The translations under genes were made by a program, and so were the position numbers. Positions 1 to 6,093 of a stretch of DNA of 7,477 nucleotides are shown here, piece by piece. Numbering within the stretch: position 1 is the first letter of the stretch; the number at the start of each line of letters is the position of its first letter. This DNA comes from Verrucomicrobiales bacterium. GTDB taxonomy: Bacteria; Verrucomicrobiota; Verrucomicrobiia; Limisphaerales; Palsa-1400. The notes beneath the pieces were generated by a model, which had not been told where the DNA came from, searched no databases, and was given only the letters and a program-made list of their open reading frames with translations. The DNA lies in contig JAQGOW010000167.1 of assembly GCA_028293405.1 (NCBI GenBank), positions 1-7,477 on the forward strand. Direction: 5' to 3'.

Positions 1-3000
1 AAGCCGAAGGGTGTTCGCGTCAGCCATAACAACGTCCTCCGGCTTTTTACCAAAACGGATCATTGGTTTCGCTTTAATACCAGCGACGTGTGGACCTTGT
101 TCCACTCCTATGCGTTCGATTTCTCGGTTTGGGAAATCTGGGGTGCGCTGTTGAACGGCGGTCGATTAGTTGTTGTTCCGTACCTGGTGAGTCGCTCGCC
201 AAGTGAATTCTACACATTGCTGGAACGCGAAAATGTCACGGTCCTAAATCAAACACCTTCAGCGTTTCGCAATCTGATTCGTGTTGAAGAAGAATACGCG
301 CAGTCGAATGCAAAGGGTCGTGACCTGAGTTTGAGATACATTGTCTTTGGCGGCGAAGCGTTGCCGCTGCAAAGTCTCGTGCCGTGGTTTGCGCGTCACG
401 GCGATCAACAACCGACGTTGGTCAACATGTATGGCATCACCGAAACAACGGTGCATGTGACGTATCGTCCGATTCGACAGAAAGATCTGGACGCAAAGCT
501 CGGCAGCGTTATTGGCGTGCCGATTCCGGACCTCGATTTGTTTTTGTTGGACGACAATTTGCAGCCGGTGCCGGATGGCTGCCCTGGGGAAATTTGCGTC
601 GGTGGAGCGGGTGTTGCTTCCGGTTATCTGAAGCGCCCGGAATTGACGGCTCAACGATTCGTCGCGGACCCGTTCTCGAGCCAATCGCATGCGCGGCTAT
701 ATCGCTCCGGTGATTTGGCACGACGTTTGCCTGATGGGGATCTCGAGTATCTCGGGCGCAAGGATCAGCAGGTGAAGATTCGCGGGTTCCGCATTGAACT
801 CGAAGAAATTCAAACCGTGCTGTTGCAACATCCTGCGGTCCGTGAAGGCGCTGTGACTGCCAAAGCTGACGGAGATCACCAGCGCTTGGTCGCATATGTG
901 GCGTCGAAATCGAAGGTTTCGACTTCGGAACTGCGCGGTTGGTTAGGACGGCAGTTGCCTGAATACATGATTCCGTCGGCGTTCGTTTTTGTTGAGGCGT
1001 TACCGCTGACGTTGAATGGTAAGATCGATTGGAAAGCGTTGCCGGAACCGGATTCGCAGCGCCCGACTTTAGCGCAGGAATTTGTTGAACCACAAAGCGC
1101 CGAAGAGAAGGCGCTGGCGAAAGTTTGGCAGGAAGTACTCGGGTTGAAGACAGTTGGTGCGAATGACAATTTCTTCGAACTCGGAGGCGATTCGATCCGT
1201 AGCATTCGCGTCCTCGTGCGGGCAGGGGAAGAAGGCCTGAACATTTCGTTGGAAGATTTGTTTGGGAAGCCAACGATTCGCGAGCTGGCTGCGGTGACCA
1301 CGATTGGCAAGCGCGCTTCGACCGAAACGAACCATGCGCGTGAACGATTTGCGTTGGTCAGCGAAACAGATCGGCCAAAGTTGCCGTCGGATTTGGAAGA
1401 TGCGTATCCGATGACACAGTTGCAGGTCGGGATGGTTTTTCACAGCGACTACGATCCGACGTCGGCGATCTTCCATGACGTCTTCAGCTTTCGCATCAAC
1501 ATGGCTTTTGATGAGCCAGCGTTGCGTGAATCAGTGAGTCGATTGATTCAACGTCATCCAATTTTCAGGACGTCATTCGACCTCGCCAAGTATTCGCGGC
1601 CATTGCAACTGCTGCATCGCGATGCGCAGCCGGAAATCACGATCGAGGATTTGCGAACATTCAACGCGACCGATCAGCGGGAGCGCTTGGTGAAATGGGT
1701 TGAAACAGAGAAGCGCCGTGCATTCGCTTGGGCAGTCGCACCGATGATGCGATTGCACGTGCAGCGTTACACCGATCAAGCGTTTCAAATCGTTGTCAGT
1801 TTCCATCACATCATCATGGATGGTTGGAGCCTCGCTGCGATGTTGACGGAGTTGTTTCAGGATTACGCCGGTTGGCTCGAAGGAAAGCCGGCGGAGATCG
1901 CGCCGCCAAAGTCGACGTATCGTCATTTTGTTGGACTCGAACAGGAATCGATCAACAGCGAAGCTACGCGTCGGTTTTGGAAAGAGAAGCTGACGGAAGC
2001 GCCAGTGCAAATGTTGCCGCGCTGGCCGAAGGCGATACGGGCCGGTGGAACTGAACAGAATCGTGGGCCTGAGATCATCTTTCCGAAGGAAGTTTTTGAA
2101 GGTCTGCAGAGGCTAGCGAACTCGATGGGTGTGCCTTTGCGGACGGTGTTGCTCGCGGCGCACTGCCGCGTAATGAGCGTTTTAACCGGGCAGGCTGACG
2201 TGGTCACAGGTTTAGTTAGCAATGGTCGTCCGCAGACCGTGGATGGCGACAAGATCATCGGACTTTTCCTCAACACAATTCCGCTGAGACTTGGCAACGT
2301 TGAAGGATCGTGGAAAGAACTCATCGGGAAAACGTTTGCGGCTGAAAAGGAATTGCTGCCGCATCGTCGCTGTCCGCTGTCTGAAATTCAGCAGATTGCA
2401 GGTGGACATACGCTGTTCGAAACGGCTTTCGACTTTGTTCAGTTCCACGTGTATCGCGACATCCCTGGATACGGCGAGCGGACGTTTCTAGAAGATTACT
2501 ATTTTGAGGCGAACAACTTTACTTTCTACGCGACGTTCATGCTTGATGCGTCGGCGTCGGAGTTGCAAATGCACTTCGACTACAACCCGAACCTGCTTTG
2601 TGCAGAACAGATTCGCTTGATGTGCGAGTATTACGCGAATGCGCTCGCGGCAATGGCATGCAACGCGGATGAGGCTTGCGACAAGGTTTCGTTGCTGCCT
2701 ACGGCCGAACGCGCGCGACTTGTCGAGGAATGGAATAAGACAGAGCGGCCGATCCCAAGTGTCTGTGCGCATGAATTGTTTGAAGCGCAGGCGAGCAAAA
2801 CACCGGATGCTGTTGCTGCGGTATTCGAGGGCAAATCGCTGACGTATCAGCAAATGGATCGCAGTGCGAACAACCTCGCTGCTCACCTGCAACAGTTGGG
2901 TGCGGCACCTGGCAGACGCATCGGGATTCAATGCGAGCGCTCATTGGAGATGCTGGTGAGTGTTCTCGCTGTCATGAAGAGTGGCGCTGCTTATGTCCCG

Positions 3001-4581
3001 CTGGATCCGGGTTTTCCGAAGGAGCGACTCGCGTATATGTGCGAGGATGCCGAACTGACGGCGATTATTACGCAGAAGAAGTTTTCGAATGCGATCGCAG
3101 CAACGGGTGCAAAGGTTGTGTGCGCAGATGAATTTGTTGCAGTCCAAAGCGAGGCGTCAAAGCACAAGCATTACAGCGACCCGAACGCACTTGCGTATGT
3201 CATTTACACCTCGGGCTCAACGGGCAAGCCAAAGGGAACACAAATTTCACACCGCGCACTGGTAAATTTCTTGTCGTCGATGCAAGAGCGGCCAGGGATT
3301 GCGTCAGACGATGTCCTGCTCGCGGTGACCACCATTTCGTTCGATATCGCCGGACTCGAACTGTTGTTGCCGTTGACAGTTGGGTCGTGTGTCGTAATCG
3401 CGCCATCGAAGACCGTGACGGATTTCGGTGCGCTCGCCACGCTGATGGAATCGTGCGGCGCGACGGTGATGCAAGCGACGCCAACGACCTGGCGCGGGTT
3501 GATTGAAACCGGTTGGAAGGGCAACAAGACATTGAAAGTTTTGTGCGGCGGTGAAGGGTTGCCGCCGCAGCTTGCGGAGCAATTGCTGCCACGTTGCGGT
3601 GAGTTGTGGAACATGTATGGGCCGACGGAGACGACGATCTGGTCGACGGTTCATCGGGTCACTTCCGCAGATGACGCGCAGGCGTCGGAGGCGGAAGCGA
3701 TGCCGATTGGGGCGCCGATTGCGAATACCGATGTTTATATCTTGGATGCGCAAAACAATCTCGTTCCCACCGGTAGCGAAGGTGAGATTTGCATCGGTGG
3801 CGATGGGCTGGCGAACGGCTACTTCAAACGCGACGATCTGACGGCGGAAAAGTTTGTTGCGAATCCATTCAAACAAGGCGCGCGTATTTATCGCACGGGC
3901 GATGTGGGCCGGTGGCTGCCCGATCCGAAGACGAACGCGGGCACGCTGCTCTATAGCGGACGGCGCGATCAGCAGGTGAAGGTTCGTGGGTTTCGCATCG
4001 AACTTGGTGAGATTGAGAATGCACTGAGCCGTCATTCGGCGGTGGCATCGGCAGTCGTTTCTGCCAAGACGGATCGCTCCGGTAGCAAACAACTGGTTGG
4101 TTATTGGGTTCCGCGACCGGAAGCTAGCAAACCATCGTCTGCAGAGTTGCGTGCCTTCCTGGAACGAACATTGCCGGCGCAAATGGTGCCGTCGGTTTGC
4201 GTGGAGCTTGAACGCTTGCCGCTGACGCCCAACGGAAAGATCGATCGCAAGAATTTACCTGACCCCGGAACACTGCAGCGCGACGCCGCGCGGGAATACG
4301 TCGCGCCACGCACGCCATTCGAATCGATGCTCGCAGAAATCTGGCGTGATGTCTTGCGGGTCAATCGCGTAGGAATCACGGACAACTTCCTGAAGCTCGG
4401 CGGTCATTCGCTGTTGGCGATCCAGGTTGTGTCGCGTGTTTGCGCGCAATTCGGAGTGGATATCAGCGCAGGACAATTTTTTGAACACCCCACGATTGAA
4501 GAATTTGCGGTGGTGTTAGTGCAGCAATTGATGAAGGCGCAAGATGGGTCCGCGCCGCAGGTTGCAGTGCAAGCAGCATAA
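1..4581 (+). CDS. Nonribosomal peptide synthetase, 3' part (A-T-C-A-T), 5' truncated by window
   Basis: This is a cytoplasmic multimodular enzyme that activates amino acids as adenylates and condenses them on phosphopantetheine arms. The frame is open from base 1, at the A3 motif (KPKG), to TAA at 4579-4581, giving 1,526 codons; the true start lies upstream. Domains by codon: A1 about 1-350 (FDFSVW 39-44, NMYGITETTVH 142-152, NGKID with Lys341); T1 about 357-430 (LGGDS, Ser398); C about 464-890 (RHPIFRTSF 518-526, HHIIMDG 602-608 with catalytic His603, IGLFLNT from 753); A2 about 920-1420 (YTSGSTGKPKG 1069-1079, NMYGPTETT 1204-1212, YRTGD ending Asp1301, Lys1413); T2 about 1430-1505 (LGGHS, Ser1470). 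All core motifs visible in these domains look intact. Predicted substrates are Thr for A1 (good match) and Gly for A2 (moderate). There is no epimerase or release domain; the protein ends about 56 residues after Ser1470. Family assignment is certain; the product is unknown. Confidence 0.97.
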   Translation, partial: KPKGVRVSHNNVLRLFTKTDHWFRFNTSDVWTLFHSYAFDFSVWEIWGALLNGGRLVVVPYLVSRSPSEFYTLLERENVTVLNQTPSAFRNLIRVEEEYAQSNAKGRDLSLRYIVFGGEALPLQSLVPWFARHGDQQPTLVNMYGITETTVHVTYRPIRQKDLDAKLGSVIGVPIPDLDLFLLDDNLQPVPDGCPGEICVGGAGVASGYLKRPELTAQRFVADPFSSQSHARLYRSGDLARRLPDGDLEYLGRKDQQVKIRGFRIELEEIQTVLLQHPAVREGAVTAKADGDHQRLVAYVASKSKVSTSELRGWLGRQLPEYMIPSAFVFVEALPLTLNGKIDWKALPEPDSQRPTLAQEFVEPQSAEEKALAKVWQEVLGLKTVGANDNFFELGGDSIRSIRVLVRAGEEGLNISLEDLFGKPTIRELAAVTTIGKRASTETNHARERFALVSETDRPKLPSDLEDAYPMTQLQVGMVFHSDYDPTSAIFHDVFSFRINMAFDEPALRESVSRLIQRHPIFRTSFDLAKYSRPLQLLHRDAQPEITIEDLRTFNATDQRERLVKWVETEKRRAFAWAVAPMMRLHVQRYTDQAFQIVVSFHHIIMDGWSLAAMLTELFQDYAGWLEGKPAEIAPPKSTYRHFVGLEQESINSEATRRFWKEKLTEAPVQMLPRWPKAIRAGGTEQNRGPEIIFPKEVFEGLQRLANSMGVPLRTVLLAAHCRVMSVLTGQADVVTGLVSNGRPQTVDGDKIIGLFLNTIPLRLGNVEGSWKELIGKTFAAEKELLPHRRCPLSEIQQIAGGHTLFETAFDFVQFHVYRDIPGYGERTFLEDYYFEANNFTFYATFMLDASASELQMHFDYNPNLLCAEQIRLMCEYYANALAAMACNADEACDKVSLLPTAERARLVEEWNKTERPIPSVCAHELFEAQASKTPDAVAAVFEGKSLTYQQMDRSANNLAAHLQQLGAAPGRRIGIQCERSLEMLVSVLAVMKSGAAYVPLDPGFPKERLAYMCEDAELTAIITQKKFSNAIAATGAKVVCADEFVAVQSEASKHKHYSDPNALAYVIYTSGSTGKPKGTQISHRALVNFLSSMQERPGIASDDVLLAVTTISFDIAGLELLLPLTVGSCVVIAPSKTVTDFGALATLMESCGATVMQATPTTWRGLIETGWKGNKTLKVLCGGEGLPPQLAEQLLPRCGELWNMYGPTETTIWSTVHRVTSADDAQASEAEAMPIGAPIANTDVYILDAQNNLVPTGSEGEICIGGDGLANGYFKRDDLTAEKFVANPFKQGARIYRTGDVGRWLPDPKTNAGTLLYSGRRDQQVKVRGFRIELGEIENALSRHSAVASAVVSAKTDRSGSKQLVGYWVPRPEASKPSSAELRAFLERTLPAQMVPSVCVELERLPLTPNGKIDRKNLPDPGTLQRDAAREYVAPRTPFESMLAEIWRDVLRVNRVGITDNFLKLGGHSLLAIQVVSRVCAQFGVDISAGQFFEHPTIEEFAVVLVQQLMKAQDGSAPQVAVQAA

Positions 4582-4595
4582 ACGCGAAGTGAGAT

Positions 4596-4604
4596 AAGGG
4601 AGAG
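4596..4604 (+). promoter_or_regulatory. Shine-Dalgarno site for the first delta-60 gene
   Basis: The purine run AAGGGAGAG lies 7 bases before the ATG at 4612, inside the 30-bp gap after the NRPS stop codon. It supports 4612 as the start. The gap holds no hairpin and no room for a typical promoter, so translation from the NRPS transcript is the simplest reading. A promoter inside the NRPS coding sequence cannot be excluded. Confidence 0.7.
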
Positions 4605-4611
4605 TTTCAAA

Positions 4612-6036
4612 ATGAGGGTACGGGTTTGGGCGCACGGTGCGCTCGTTGTTGGGAGTCTTGTATTTGGAGGTTGGACTGTGAGCTCTGCCCGGGGACAGTC
4701 ACATTCAGCGCAGTCCACATCTCCGTTGGTTGATTTGTCGTTCAACAGCGGAGGTGGAGGAATTAATGGGGGGCTTGTCGAACAAATTGTGCCGCAGCCG
4801 GACGGTAAAATTTTAATCTGCGGCAACTTCACGCAATTCGATGGGGTCCAGAAGTCATACATCACGCGCTTGAAGGAGGATGGAACTTTGGATCCAAGTT
4901 TCTCCGCGGGCGTATCGTATTGGGTTCGCACGATGTCTTTGCAAAAGGACGGAAAGATTGTGATCGGCGGATACTTCAACAACGTTGAAGGGCAATCGCG
5001 AAACCTGATCGCGCGACTGAACGCTGACGGCAGTCTTGATTACAGCTTCGATCCGGGCACGGGCGCCTCCGGTACGCTCGGCACGGCGATCAACGGCAAT
5101 CCGTCGCCGTTCGTATTCTACACGGCGCTGCAGCCGGACGGTAAAGTTCTCATGACCGGGAATTTCACGGCGTTCAATGGTGTTGGCCGAAACGGAATCA
5201 CCCGATTGAACACGAATGGGACCCTGGATGTGACGTTCAACGTCGGCGGTGGGTTGAACAATGGGTCGTGGGGCCGTTCTCTCTTGGTGCAGTCGAACGG
5301 ACAAATCATCATTACGGGGTGGTTTAGGAGTTACAACGGCGGTGGCTTTAATCGCATGGTCCGCGTCAATTCGGATGGCAGCGCTGATGCGAGTTTTACT
5401 CCGTATTTCGGTGATCTCACCGCCGTCTATACGGCTGTTCAATTGACGAACGGGCAATACATCGTTGCTGGACATTGCGAGAACACCTCGAATTATTTTA
5501 CCAACGAAATCGCGCGGCTGAACAGCGACGGGTCCTATGATTACAGCTTCCACGGCTCGGCTAATGACAAGGTGGAGACAATCCGGTTGCAAGCGGACGG
5601 CAAGATCATCATGTCTGGATATTTCTCGCTAGCGGACGGTGTGGGCGTGAGCAGTGTGGCGCGATTGAATCCTGACGGGTCGTTGGATAGATCGTTCTTC
5701 GCTAACTTCGACAACTACGTCTGGCACACGGCTGTGTTGCCAAATGGGAAAATTCTTTTCGGCGGCGGGTTTTATACGGTCGATGGCATTTCGCGAGCGG
5801 GCATTTCGCGGATCAATCCGGGGCCAATGCTCATGGGCCCAAAACGCAGCGGGAATACTTACAACGTTTCAATCGCGACGGTTCCGGACGCGACATACAC
5901 GCTGCAATACAAGGGGTCGGTGTCACAACCGGCGTGGACCGATGCTTCGACGACGATTGGCGATGGGACGGTCAAGACGCTGTCCGATGCAAGCGCGACG
6001 AACAACACGCGAATTTACCGACTGCAGGCACGCTAG
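4612..6036 (+). CDS. Exported delta-60-repeat protein, predicted seven-bladed beta-propeller
   Basis: The 474-residue protein has an N-terminal signal peptide: Arg at 3 and 5, a hydrophobic stretch at about 10-23, and a likely cut near SSARG-QS at 24-30. It should therefore leave the cytoplasm. The body is seven delta-60-type repeats. The turn Q-x-D/N-G-K/Q recurs at residues 62, 111, 174, 227, 278, 327 and 376, each followed by a hydrophobic strand and usually G-x-F. D-x-S/T-F closes repeats at 94, 143, 206, 259, 310 and 359. The seventh closing strand is supplied by residues 41-44 at the N-terminus, as in circular propeller closure. Residues about 406-474 form a separate module (YTLQYK, AWTDA, GDGTVKTL, IYRLQAR) of a kind common at the C-terminus of exported Verrucomicrobiota proteins. 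It lies 30 bp after the NRPS gene and 57 bp before a paralogue. No catalytic motif was recognised; the function is unknown. Confidence 0.93.
   Translation: MRVRVWAHGALVVGSLVFGGWTVSSARGQSHSAQSTSPLVDLSFNSGGGGINGGLVEQIVPQPDGKILICGNFTQFDGVQKSYITRLKEDGTLDPSFSAGVSYWVRTMSLQKDGKIVIGGYFNNVEGQSRNLIARLNADGSLDYSFDPGTGASGTLGTAINGNPSPFVFYTALQPDGKVLMTGNFTAFNGVGRNGITRLNTNGTLDVTFNVGGGLNNGSWGRSLLVQSNGQIIITGWFRSYNGGGFNRMVRVNSDGSADASFTPYFGDLTAVYTAVQLTNGQYIVAGHCENTSNYFTNEIARLNSDGSYDYSFHGSANDKVETIRLQADGKIIMSGYFSLADGVGVSSVARLNPDGSLDRSFFANFDNYVWHTAVLPNGKILFGGGFYTVDGISRAGISRINPGPMLMGPKRSGNTYNVSIATVPDATYTLQYKGSVSQPAWTDASTTIGDGTVKTLSDASATNNTRIYRLQAR
4726..5826 (+). repeat. Copy 1 of a tandemly duplicated propeller-coding segment
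   Basis: This segment of 367 codons, from the N-terminal LVDLSF to the end of the seventh repeat, corresponds repeat by repeat to 6181-7263. It includes the same long third repeat and the same aberrant fifth repeat. The signal peptides upstream and the C-terminal modules downstream are not obviously related, so duplication was followed by replacement or loss of the C-terminal end. Boundaries are set from protein alignment by eye and are approximate. Confidence 0.85.
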
Positions 6037-6093
6037 TTTACGACTGAACTAACCAACGAAAACAGAGCATGTAACCAACGGAGAAAAAGTCAT
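6037..6093 (+). other. Intergenic spacer with ribosome binding site, no terminator seen
   Basis: This 57-bp A-rich spacer separates the two paralogous genes. It contains GGAG at 6080-6083, 10 bases before the ATG at 6094, which is a plausible Shine-Dalgarno site that fixes the start of the downstream gene. No GC-rich hairpin followed by a T-run is present, so read-through transcription is likely. A 9-bp direct repeat (TAACCAACG at 6050-6058 and 6072-6080) has no evident role. Read in the frame of the flanking genes, the spacer contains no stop codon. Confidence 0.6.

Noticed and set aside
88..90. GTG at 88 as the start of the NRPS gene
   Set aside because: The frame is open to base 1, and the preceding codons encode the end of the A3 motif (KPKG) and the conserved stretch before A4, so the gene clearly begins upstream of the window.
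1402..1470. Dual epimerisation/condensation domain
   Set aside because: The required HHxxxxGD motif near the N-terminus is missing; the position reads FHSDYDP.
3304..4182. 292-codon open frame on the minus strand
   Set aside because: It lies wholly opposite a fully conserved adenylation domain, is Arg-rich without any recognisable motif, and is a shadow of codon bias in the sense strand. The same applies to the minus-strand frame at 509-1273.
1..4581. Bacillibactin-type (DhbF-like) siderophore synthetase because of Thr and Gly codes
   Set aside because: The order here is Thr then Gly, there is no terminal thioesterase, and no aryl-acid genes are visible, so similarity in codes alone does not support it.
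4855..5592. 245-codon minus-strand frame with an internal repeat (V-Q-x-x-D pattern)
   Set aside because: Its periodicity is the reverse complement of the delta-60 repeat, so the regularity is inherited from the sense gene.
6050..6080. Nine-base direct repeat TAACCAACG, twice in the spacer, as an operator
   Set aside because: It is short, non-palindromic and overlaps the ribosome binding site; there is nothing else to support regulation.
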